Assembly: GCA_017456145.1 (NCBI GenBank)
Contig: JAFTJZ010000006.1
Span: forward strand, 29,781 to 93,780
Origin: Clostridia bacterium
GTDB taxonomy: Bacteria > Bacillota > Clostridia > Oscillospirales > CAG-272
Reading direction: 5' to 3'
Length of the DNA: 64,000 nt
Part shown: positions 43,923-50,973 of the stretch, piece after piece
Layout: each line of letters begins with the position of its first letter
How positions within the stretch are numbered: the stretch's first letter is position 1
Position numbers and translations under genes: made by a program
The notes under the pieces: model-generated
What the model was told of the DNA's origin: nothing
Database searches by the model: none
What the model saw: only the letters and a program-made list of their open reading frames with translations

Positions 43923-44231
43923 TCATTTGTCCAGCATAGCGAGAACTTGCGCCTTGGGACGCGCACCTGTGGCACGAGTGACTTCCTTGCCACCCTTGAG
44001 CACGACCAGTGTCGGGATGCTCATGACGCCGTATTCCTGCGCCAGCGCGGGCTCATCGTCTACGTTGATCTTGCCGACGACGATATTCTCGTTTTCCTCG
44101 GCGATCTCGTGAACGACGGGAGCCATCATGCGGCAGGGACCGCACCAGTCGGCATAAAAGTCGATCAGAACGACCTTGTCCCCGTTTTTGATCTCATCAT
44201 AATTTGCTTTAGTAATGTTGATTACAGACAT
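43923..44231 (-). CDS. trxA: Thioredoxin
   Basis: This 102-residue protein is a standard thioredoxin: DFYADWCGPCRMMAP with Cys30/Cys33, KINVDDEPALAQEYGVMSIPTL split over the cis-Pro loop, and the GA-ARPKAQVL tail. It is first in the trxA-trxB-ccdA-tlpA-GNAT operon. AAAGGAATTAAAAATT is the ribosome binding site. A TATAAT lies on the minus strand at 44269-44264 but without a good -35 box. Confidence 0.97.
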   Translation of the reverse strand: MSVINITKANYDEIKNGDKVVLIDFYADWCGPCRMMAPVVHEIAEENENIVVGKINVDDEPALAQEYGVMSIPTLVVLKGGKEVTRATGARPKAQVLAMLDK

Positions 44232-44319
44232 AATTTTTAATTCCTTTCTCTTTGAATATGATTATTATATGTGGATGGAGGATTTCCATACCGTGCAGTG
44301 CTGTCATTATGTATGGCGC

Positions 44320-45828
44320 TTACTCATTCCATTGATCGATCAGATCGTTGAGCTGCTTGATGGAGGCAGTGATGGCGTTTTCATTGGCTGCATACAGCGA
44401 GGCGATGTTGCTGTCGCCGTAGTGGGTGGCTGCATAGGTGATCAGCTGGCCGTGGTAATTGCCAAGACCGTAAATGGCACCGATGTCGTAAACGCGGGTG
44501 TCAAAGATGATCTTGAGCATATCCTGCGACTCGGCATCGCGAGTGAATTTGCTCATCAGCACGACGTCATAGAAGGCAGGATAGACGGTGTAGTAGGATT
44601 CCGCGCTCAATGCCTCGATGACCAGCGAGGTCAGCTCGGTGTCGCCGCAGGAAATCGGTACACCGATGACGCTGTCTCCGTCGGGCATGATCAGGTTGTA
44701 GTAGTTGTCCTGATATTTATCGTATTTAGGCATGGGCAAGATACCGTAATTGGATTCCATATCGCGCAGATTGTTGCTCATCTTGACGCTGTAGTAGGTG
44801 AACAGAACCTCATTTGCCTTGAATTTCTTGGCAATGCCAAAGTCGGGGATGACGTCGGAGTGTGCGTGGGAATCCTGATAGATCATCTCATCATGGATTT
44901 CAACCAGAAAATCGATGCTCTCATCCTCGCCGATGGTGGTGAAGATGTGACCGTCCTCGTCGATCTCGGCAAAGGAATAGCCCGAGGCAACATAGAGATA
45001 AGGCAGGGGTGCGCGGTTGCCCGAAGAGCCCCAGCGGTCGTTGGCGTCCATTACGTCGTCGCCGTTGAGGTCATCGACCACGATCTCCGCACTCTCGCGC
45101 AGTGCCTCCCAGGTCCATTCACCCTCCTCGACCATCTCGTAGAAGTTGGGGAGGCTAAAATCATTTTGCAGCACGGTGCTGAAGAAGACGCAGCCCGTCT
45201 CGCTTTTGTCGAGCAGCAGCATCTCGGAGGCGGCAAACTGTGTCACGTTGCCGAAGGTAAAGGTCTCCACCGAGCTTTGGTTCCACCACGGCTGCTCAAG
45301 ATCGATGTGGTGCATTTCCTCTCCGCGCAGATTGTAGAACAGACCCTCCGTCCACATACTCGTCAGATTGGCACTGCGCTGCACCATCATCTGGTAGGTG
45401 TCGTCATTGGTTGAGGTGGCGGCGCGGATCTTGGTGGGCATTTCGGTGTTTGCCATGCAGTATTCGGTGGTAATGACGACGTTGTAGGTCTCTTCCACGT
45501 ACGAATTTCTGCGCCAGACCTGATCGTCCAGCATATCTCCTGTGGGATCTTCAATGGCGATCTCCTCCCAAGGCACCCAGTTGCCTCCGACGATCGAATC
45601 CAGGTTCCAGTGCAGGCAGTGGAATTCCGCCTGATTAAAGTCAATTGCGGGGAGATTGGGCAATAGCTTTTCTTCCTCGGCGGGAGGATCGTCTTCCGTG
45701 TCCGGCGTCTGCGGATTGTTGTTGCCGGGATCGGCTGCGGGATCTTTTTCGGTCTCCTGCGCACAGGCTGCCAACATGGACAGCACCATGATCAAGGCAA
45801 GGAGAACTGATAATAGCTTGATTTTCAT
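44320..45828 (-). CDS. Extracellular solute-binding lipoprotein (ABC type), no permease nearby
   Basis: This 502-residue lipoprotein has lipobox LAAC after a Leu/Met-rich signal, then a Pro/Asp/Glu-rich linker (~25-55) and a large bilobed domain. The Trp/Tyr-rich N-terminal strand, an MYLVDDQVWRR-like region (DMLDDQVWRRNSYVEE), and GEWTWEALRESAEIVVDDLNGD typify family-1 solute-binding proteins of sugar ABC transporters. DLNGDDVMDANDRWG is a possible Ca2+-loop. No permease or ATPase genes lie in this window, so it must pair with distant ones or have another role. A PHP gene lies 44 bases upstream. Confidence 0.85.
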   Translation of the reverse strand: MKIKLLSVLLALIMVLSMLAACAQETEKDPAADPGNNNPQTPDTEDDPPAEEEKLLPNLPAIDFNQAEFHCLHWNLDSIVGGNWVPWEEIAIEDPTGDMLDDQVWRRNSYVEETYNVVITTEYCMANTEMPTKIRAATSTNDDTYQMMVQRSANLTSMWTEGLFYNLRGEEMHHIDLEQPWWNQSSVETFTFGNVTQFAASEMLLLDKSETGCVFFSTVLQNDFSLPNFYEMVEEGEWTWEALRESAEIVVDDLNGDDVMDANDRWGSSGNRAPLPYLYVASGYSFAEIDEDGHIFTTIGEDESIDFLVEIHDEMIYQDSHAHSDVIPDFGIAKKFKANEVLFTYYSVKMSNNLRDMESNYGILPMPKYDKYQDNYYNLIMPDGDSVIGVPISCGDTELTSLVIEALSAESYYTVYPAFYDVVLMSKFTRDAESQDMLKIIFDTRVYDIGAIYGLGNYHGQLITYAATHYGDSNIASLYAANENAITASIKQLNDLIDQWNE

Positions 45829-45872
45829 GTGTGTATCTCCTTATTTTGTTTTTATATTGTATATTATATGTT

Positions 45873-47204
45873 TCAAATGCCGAAGAACGCCTTGGCGTAT
45901 TTTTCGCTCCGCGCGTTGAGCAAGCGCAGCAGCTCCACGCTCTGGGCATCGTTGCCGCCATGAAGACTCCACTCGGCAAGCAGCAGCCCCTGCGGGCGGC
46001 AGAGCTCCTCGTACATGGGATAGAACGCCTCCATAACAAATTCTACGAATTTGACCATGCGGGAGCTGCCGTAGATGCGGGGGCGACCGCTGGTACAATC
46101 CACTGCCACGCTGTGCCCCTTGCGGATGGCATCGGCAATATCCGCAAAGCTGCGGCTCTTTGCTGCGACAACGGTGTGAATCGCGCCGGGCATACCGGAG
46201 GTGGTATCATTGTTGTGTCCGTCGCTGACGCCCACAATCGGAATATGCAAGCCCTGCGCGCGTAGATCTACCCACAACGCGATGGTGGAATCCAGCGTGC
46301 CGGAGTCGTTGAACTCCAGTGCGTCGTGAATCCCTTCACGCAACAGCTGCTTGGTGGTGGCGTCTGCCATGAAAAAGGTGTTGTTCCAAATCCAATGCGG
46401 ATGTGCCAGCAGGGAAATGCCGCCAAAGTCGCGGGCGCGTTTTGCGATCCACAGGCGCCATGCATAATCCTCGGGGTGTACGCCCTCATCCACGGTCAGC
46501 GTTTGCATGATGGTCTCCACCTCGGCGCGGATCTCTGCGGGACGGGCGCGCCAATCGGCATTGATGCTCTCGGTGCCGCCGACATGAACGGCATGAATGC
46601 GTTCGGTGGGCAGGTGAACCTCCTCGCCAAAGAGAAGGGTCATGTCCAAGGGAGCGTCTGCAAACAGCCTCATTGCCTTCTCGGAGGCAAAGTGGATGTA
46701 GTGATCGGTGATGGCAAGAAAATCGTGCCCCCAGGCGCGGTAGTTACCGACTGTTCGTGCAGCATCCTGCCGGCCGTCGGACTCCCATGTGTGGCAGTGC
46801 AGCTCACCGCGCAGTGCACGGCAGCCGTACAGATCGGGCGCCAGTGCATAAATACCGAAGGTGTAGGTCATGTTTTCGGCAGCGCGGACACGGCGGTTGA
46901 TGTCAAAGTGCATCCCGTGATGCTCATCCTCGGGGCGCTGCACGGTGACGGTGTGCTTTTGCTCCCCGCGGAAGGTGTGTGTGAAGGAAAGCGAGCCGTC
47001 CGCAGCTGCCACACAATCATAGGTTGCAGCAGGGAAGGCGTTGTAATACGCGCAGGCACATTCCACCTCGCGGATGGAAACCTTGTAGGTCTTGCCGGGC
47101 AGAAAACGGGCGTTTTCGCTTTGCGGATGCATGGTGATCGTGCTTTCCGTATCGGCAGGCACGACGGATGGGGTGATGCGGAAATCTCTGTAAAATTGTT
47201 TCAT
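45873..47204 (-). CDS. PHP-domain metal-dependent hydrolase/phosphoesterase
   Basis: This 443-residue protein has an N-terminal beta-rich domain (~1-130) and a C-terminal PHP domain with the metal motifs ELHCHTWESDG, LAITDHY, FGEEVHLP, SLLAHPHWIWN and GVSDGHNND. These are the same motifs as in histidinol-phosphate phosphatase-like and CehA/McbA-type PHP proteins; the exact substrate is unknown. No signal peptide. The start at 47204 has AAAGGATG upstream; an in-frame ATG at 47222 is less likely. A promoter lies at 47241-47269. It is probably co-transcribed with the solute-binding protein. Confidence 0.85.
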   Translation of the reverse strand: MKQFYRDFRITPSVVPADTESTITMHPQSENARFLPGKTYKVSIREVECACAYYNAFPAATYDCVAAADGSLSFTHTFRGEQKHTVTVQRPEDEHHGMHFDINRRVRAAENMTYTFGIYALAPDLYGCRALRGELHCHTWESDGRQDAARTVGNYRAWGHDFLAITDHYIHFASEKAMRLFADAPLDMTLLFGEEVHLPTERIHAVHVGGTESINADWRARPAEIRAEVETIMQTLTVDEGVHPEDYAWRLWIAKRARDFGGISLLAHPHWIWNNTFFMADATTKQLLREGIHDALEFNDSGTLDSTIALWVDLRAQGLHIPIVGVSDGHNNDTTSGMPGAIHTVVAAKSRSFADIADAIRKGHSVAVDCTSGRPRIYGSSRMVKFVEFVMEAFYPMYEELCRPQGLLLAEWSLHGGNDAQSVELLRLLNARSEKYAKAFFGI

Positions 47205-47240
47205 GATGCAGCATCCTTTCACGGATATATGATTATTTCC

Positions 47241-47269
47241 ATTTTATCATAGTAAGCGGATTTTGTCAA
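47241..47269 (-). promoter_or_regulatory. Sigma-A promoter of the PHP/solute-binding-protein transcript
   Basis: On the minus strand TTGACA (47269-47264), 17-base spacer, TAAAAT (47246-47241). Confidence 0.78.
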
Positions 47270-47369
47270 TGTAAAAATGCGAAAAAACATAGAAAAAAGG
47301 TGTGCTTTTTTCAGCAGGCAATTGCCGGCGGAAAGAAAAATATTTTCTAATAATTTTTGTGAAAATGCC

Positions 47370-47398
47370 TTGACAAATGCTTTCGGTTGTGGTATAAT
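47370..47398 (+). promoter_or_regulatory. Consensus sigma-A promoter of tRNA-Ser
   Basis: TTGACA (47370-47375), 17-base spacer, TATAAT (47393-47398), 43 bases before the tRNA. Confidence 0.9.
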
Positions 47399-47440
47399 AC
47401 CCGTTGTGAACGGATGCAAGCGGCAGTTCACATGAGTAAT

Positions 47441-47533
47441 GGAGATGTACTCAAGTTGGCCGAAGAGGCGCCCCTGCTAAGGGTGTAGGTCGGGATAACC
47501 GGCGCGAGAGTTCAAATCTCTCCATCTCCGCCA
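47441..47533 (+). tRNA. tRNA-Ser(GCT)
   Basis: A complete class II tRNA. The acceptor stem GGAGATG pairs with CATCTCC, followed by discriminator G and encoded CCA (47531-47533). The anticodon GCT lies in CTGCTAA. A long variable arm (GTAGGTCGGGATAACCGGC) and T-arm GAGAG-TTCAAATC-TCTC follow. It reads AGC/AGU serine codons. Strong promoter upstream, terminator directly downstream, so it is a single-tRNA transcript. Confidence 0.96.
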
Positions 47534-47740
47534 AAAATCGACAAGTTTCGACAGAAGCTTGTCGATTTTACTTTTTCACTTTTCACTCTTCACTTTTCAT
47601 TAAATCCCTTGTCGATTTTTGGCGGAAGTAATAGGTAATAGTGAATAGTGAAAAGGTGCTGATGTAGCTTTTCTCCCTTTGGTCGAAAAGAGTTTATTTT
47701 ATACGTGAGTTCAAATCCATACGAAAACTGCCAAAATATC
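47527..47740. repeat. tRNA-3'-end-derived inverted repeat and degenerate tRNA fragment
   Basis: The 19 bases at 47527-47545 (tRNA 3' end plus trailer) recur as a perfect inverted copy at 47608-47626. Between them lie short CTTTTCACT-like tandem motifs, whose partial complement follows the second arm. At 47707-47740 GAGTTCAAATC and GCCAAAATATC recall the tRNA T-arm and 3' end, as if a degraded direct copy. No integrase or ORF is visible; this may be a small remnant of an element that used the tRNA end. Confidence 0.5.
47534..47575 (+). terminator. tRNA-Ser terminator
   Basis: AAAATCGACAAG (47534-47545) pairs with CTTGTCGATTTT (47558-47569), then ACTTTTT. Confidence 0.85.
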
Positions 47741-47766
47741 TTTTTTGTCCACCCTTCACAAAACAT

Positions 47767-47814
47767 AATCCCTTGAAAAGCCTGATGTTTTCAGGAATTT
47801 CAAGGGATTTTTGC
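47767..47814. terminator. Strong hairpin with T tract
   Basis: AATCCCTTGAAA (47767-47778) pairs with TTTCAAGGGATT (47798-47809), enclosing CCTGA/TCAGG, followed by TTTT. No upstream gene is evident on this strand after the tRNA, so its transcript is unclear. Confidence 0.65.
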
Positions 47815-47920
47815 TGTTTTCGGCTTTTGTTTCGTTGTGTATTTTATCGTATTTTTTCGTGCTCTGCGTGGTCGAAAATGAATAAATCGGTGGGGCGTGT
47901 GAAAAACGATCAATTTTATG

Positions 47921-47949
47921 TTGACAATGTAAGGGCAATATGGTATAAT
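47921..47949 (+). promoter_or_regulatory. Consensus sigma-A promoter of the 48-kb lipoprotein operon
   Basis: TTGACA (47921-47926), 17-base spacer, TATAAT (47944-47949), 56 bases before the GTG start. Confidence 0.88.
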
Positions 47950-48004
47950 TGTAACAAATCAACCGTACAAGGCGGCAATGTGCAAGTAAGGGAGGGAGAG
48001 GTGC

Positions 48005-48577
48005 GTGAAGGAGAACAAGAAAACGGCACTGCGGTCGGTTCTGGTTCTGATGGTGCTGTGCATCACCTTGACGGGGTGTGCCGAAATTTCCGTGGATTTT
48101 GCCGAATTTGATCCCAAGGAGGTCGTGTCGGTACAGCTGTACTACGTGCCTCACGGAATTGATTATTCCATGGGAGAATCCATTGTCGATTATTCGCCGA
48201 TTGCTATGCTGGAAGAGAGACGCAACGCGGATTTTCTTGAAGATCTCTCTCGGGTGGAGTTTACGTATTTTGCGATTTTTATTCCCGTGGCGATCGATCC
48301 CAGCTTTTATATGGGAGAATGGATCATACGTCTGAATATGCACGACGGAACCAATTGGGCTATATCCAAATGGGGATATAATTTACAATTTGATGCGGAA
48401 AATGAAGTGATCGACGGAAATCATGATTCCCCCGATGACCAGCAGTGGGAGGTGTTGATCCGTAAGTATTTTCCAAAGGAATACATCATGAGCATCATCA
48501 CTGTGCCAAGCGCAGATCACGGAAACTGTTGCGATGCCGATACATTTTTGAGGAATATACAGACACGCAGTACTTAA
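48005..48577 (+). CDS. Small lipoprotein of unknown function
   Basis: This 190-residue protein starts with GTG after GGGAGGGAGAGG. It has a basic N terminus, a Leu/Val-rich core and lipobox LTGC. The mature part is Tyr/Phe/Asp-rich, probably beta-rich, with two Cys near the end (NCCDAD). No family was recognised. It may share a transcript with the following gene (43-base gap). Confidence 0.68.
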   Translation: MKENKKTALRSVLVLMVLCITLTGCAEISVDFAEFDPKEVVSVQLYYVPHGIDYSMGESIVDYSPIAMLEERRNADFLEDLSRVEFTYFAIFIPVAIDPSFYMGEWIIRLNMHDGTNWAISKWGYNLQFDAENEVIDGNHDSPDDQQWEVLIRKYFPKEYIMSIITVPSADHGNCCDADTFLRNIQTRST

Positions 48578-48620
48578 AAAGAATATACTGTAAAAAATAA
48601 ACAGAGCAAAGGAGTTTATG

Positions 48621-49133
48621 ATGGCTTTTTATGAGATTACCCCCGCACAGCTGGGAGAAAACGTATTTGAAATGTTCCGCGAGGGCTTTCTTTTGACGGC
48701 GGAACGGGACGGCAAGGTCAACACCATGACCGTCGGCTGGGGAGCTTTGGGCGTGATGTGGGGCAAGAATGTGATGATCACCTCGGTGCGCCCCGAGCGT
48801 TATACCTATGAATTTATGGAGGCGAGCGATACCTTCTCCATGGCGGTGCTGCCGCGGGAGGATAAAAAGAAGGTTGGCTACTGCGGCAGTGTGTCAGGCA
48901 GAGATACCGACAAGATTGCCGAGTGCGGCTTTGACGTAGAGTACGCCGACGGCACGCCCTACTTTGCCCAGTCGCGCGTGGTATTTATCTGCAAAAAGCT
49001 GGCAGCACCCGCGCTGGAGCAGGCAAGCTTCCTTGGCGATGATACGATCCCCAATCGCTGGTATGATGCAAAGAGCGGTGGGTATCACACGCTGTTTTTT
49101 GGAGAAATTTTGAAGATTCTGATCAAGGAGTGA
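48621..49133 (+). CDS. Flavin-reductase-like (FMN-binding split barrel) protein
   Basis: This 170-residue protein has the split-barrel pattern FLLTAERDGKVNTMTVGWGALGVMWGK, then RPERYTYEFMEASDTFSMAVLP and VGYCGSVSGRDTDK in order, seen in flavin-reductase-like FMN-binding proteins. It probably binds FMN and takes part in a redox or sensing step in the cytosol; a partner oxygenase is not apparent. AAAGGAG lies 6 bases before ATG 48621; ATG 48618 is the alternative. The next gene begins 5 bases after its stop. Confidence 0.82.
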   Translation: MAFYEITPAQLGENVFEMFREGFLLTAERDGKVNTMTVGWGALGVMWGKNVMITSVRPERYTYEFMEASDTFSMAVLPREDKKKVGYCGSVSGRDTDKIAECGFDVEYADGTPYFAQSRVVFICKKLAAPALEQASFLGDDTIPNRWYDAKSGGYHTLFFGEILKILIKE

Positions 49134-49138
49134 CCTTG

Positions 49139-50923
49139 ATGAATAAGACGTTGAAATGCTTGCTGTGGCTGTGCTTGGCTGCCATGCTGCTTGTCTGTCT
49201 GTCGGGTTGTGGTGGTGCTGCGTATGACTATGCGGATGAGATCGCTGCCTACCGTGACATGCTGACACAAGTGAAAAACGGCGAGGAGCTGGCGCAACCC
49301 AAGAACGAAAAGGATGAGATCGCGACGCTGCTCTATGACATCGGGCAGATCTGTGAGCCTGACACCATGGGATATGCGCTCAAGGACATCAACCGCGACG
49401 GTACAGATGAGCTGGTGCTGATGAACGATCAGCAAAGACCTTACGCGCTGCTGACAGCAAAGGGTGGCAAGGCTGTGCTTTTATGGGATTGGGTGATGGA
49501 CGGTAAGTTGAGTGCTGGTGCGATTGATGCGAACGGCTATTTCTACGGGCGCGAGGAGTGGGACTTTGAGAGCGAGGGCTGGTGTACGAAGGTCATGTGC
49601 ATCGGCAAGAATGGCAAGCCGGTTTCGCTGGATTATGGTGCCCGCTTGGTGGACGCGGATGCTGACCCCAAAGAATATACGTATTTCGTTGCCGTGGGCG
49701 GCGAGGAATATGAAATCGGGAAAATGGATGCGGCTCAGTATATTCCCTTCGAAAAATTCGGTGATTTCACTTGGAACCATGACACGCTGACCGCCGAGGC
49801 TGGCTTTTACTATGTCAGCGCGCTGGGCGAGCCGCCCGTGGCAGCCGAGGGTGCCTACGAGGTGGATTTTTCAAGCTACGATGCCATCATCAAAACCTAT
49901 CGGCAAATGCTGCCGTATCTGACGGAAAGCCTTGACGCCGATACGCTTGGGCAGTTTGCCTTCTCCGATCACGTGGAATACGAAACCTTTTACGCTGTTT
50001 TCAAGGCAGCAGGTGCCGTGATTCGGGGATACCGTATATACGATTTGGATGAGAATGGGTATCATCAATTTGATGAATATTATTATCCGGAGGATGCTTT
50101 GGGCAGCTTGGGTTACGCTTTGTATGATGTGAACCACGATGGGAATGACGAGCTGCTACTGATGGCGGACGACTATACTATTTTTGCGTTGTTTGCGCTG
50201 CAAAAGGGCAAGCCGGTGCTGCTGTTTGATGGCGATATGACCATTGGAGAGGATGGTGTCATTCGCACGGGCTTTGGCGAGGCGGATCGTTATTACAGCG
50301 ACTACTGCATTTACGAGATCGATGAAAAGGGCTATCCGCTGAAAACACTGCAGTTTGGATATTTGTTTGCAGAGAATATATATGGCTATCGACTCGATGG
50401 AGATACGTTTGTCCCGATCAGCGAGAGCAAGGATGTATGGGAAATGTATCTGGAGCACTTCGTTCGCGTTTACCCCCATACGCGTCCTGATATTATGCCG
50501 ACGGTTATCACCGAGCAGGGCAAGGAATTTACCCGAAGTGTCAACGATATTTCATTTGTGCAGCTGGAGAGCGAGATCACACCCCAAAGGGGAACGATCT
50601 ATTGTAACTTCCGTACCTTGAATCCGACCGATGATGAGAAATTAGATCCGTACAACGAACTGATCGTAGAAGAGATGGCGGACGGATTGGCGGTGGAGTG
50701 GAGTGTTTACAATTCCAGAGATTCCTCGCTTGTGGAGCACGTTCTGAGCGGCACGGCGTATGCCGACGGTGACACCTACGTCTTAGAGGCGGACGGCTGG
50801 CGGATTCGATTGGTGTTTCACGTCAGCGGCGTTTGGTTCAAGGTTGAGCAGAGCGCGGTGGACGAAATTGAGCCGTGGAGTTTCCGGTTTGGTATGACGG
50901 ACAGCAAAATTTCGGATGATTAA
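49139..50923 (+). CDS. Large repeated-domain lipoprotein with Asp-rich loops
   Basis: This 594-residue lipoprotein (lipobox LSGC) has two related ~220-residue domains. Each holds a loop of EF-hand-like spacing, DINRDGTDELVLM (domain 1) and DVNHDGNDELLLM (domain 2), followed by a beta-strand with a LLTAKGGKAVLLWD- or FALQKGKPVLLFDGD-type sequence. The C-terminal ~130 residues form a third beta-rich region. Start 49139 is 8 bases after AAGGAG; a GTG at 49130 overlapping the previous stop is less likely. Function unknown; Ca2+ binding is an inference from the loops. Confidence 0.75.
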   Translation: MNKTLKCLLWLCLAAMLLVCLSGCGGAAYDYADEIAAYRDMLTQVKNGEELAQPKNEKDEIATLLYDIGQICEPDTMGYALKDINRDGTDELVLMNDQQRPYALLTAKGGKAVLLWDWVMDGKLSAGAIDANGYFYGREEWDFESEGWCTKVMCIGKNGKPVSLDYGARLVDADADPKEYTYFVAVGGEEYEIGKMDAAQYIPFEKFGDFTWNHDTLTAEAGFYYVSALGEPPVAAEGAYEVDFSSYDAIIKTYRQMLPYLTESLDADTLGQFAFSDHVEYETFYAVFKAAGAVIRGYRIYDLDENGYHQFDEYYYPEDALGSLGYALYDVNHDGNDELLLMADDYTIFALFALQKGKPVLLFDGDMTIGEDGVIRTGFGEADRYYSDYCIYEIDEKGYPLKTLQFGYLFAENIYGYRLDGDTFVPISESKDVWEMYLEHFVRVYPHTRPDIMPTVITEQGKEFTRSVNDISFVQLESEITPQRGTIYCNFRTLNPTDDEKLDPYNELIVEEMADGLAVEWSVYNSRDSSLVEHVLSGTAYADGDTYVLEADGWRIRLVFHVSGVWFKVEQSAVDEIEPWSFRFGMTDSKISDD

Positions 50924-50935
50924 CGGAAGATAGCA

Positions 50936-50973
50936 AAAAAGAGAGGCGCAGCGGTTCATTCCCACTGCGCCTT
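50936..50973 (-). terminator. Terminator overlapping the 3' end of the GH2 gene
   Basis: AGGCGCAG and CTGCGCCT form a hairpin (~50944-50972). On the minus strand it is followed by CTCTTTTTTGC, so it ends the GH2 transcript while overlapping the last codons and stop. Confidence 0.75.

Noticed and set aside
47575-47660. Possible CRISPR-like short repeats (CTTTTCACT units)
   Set aside because: Units are only ~9 bases, irregular, without spacers of constant length, and no cas gene is present.
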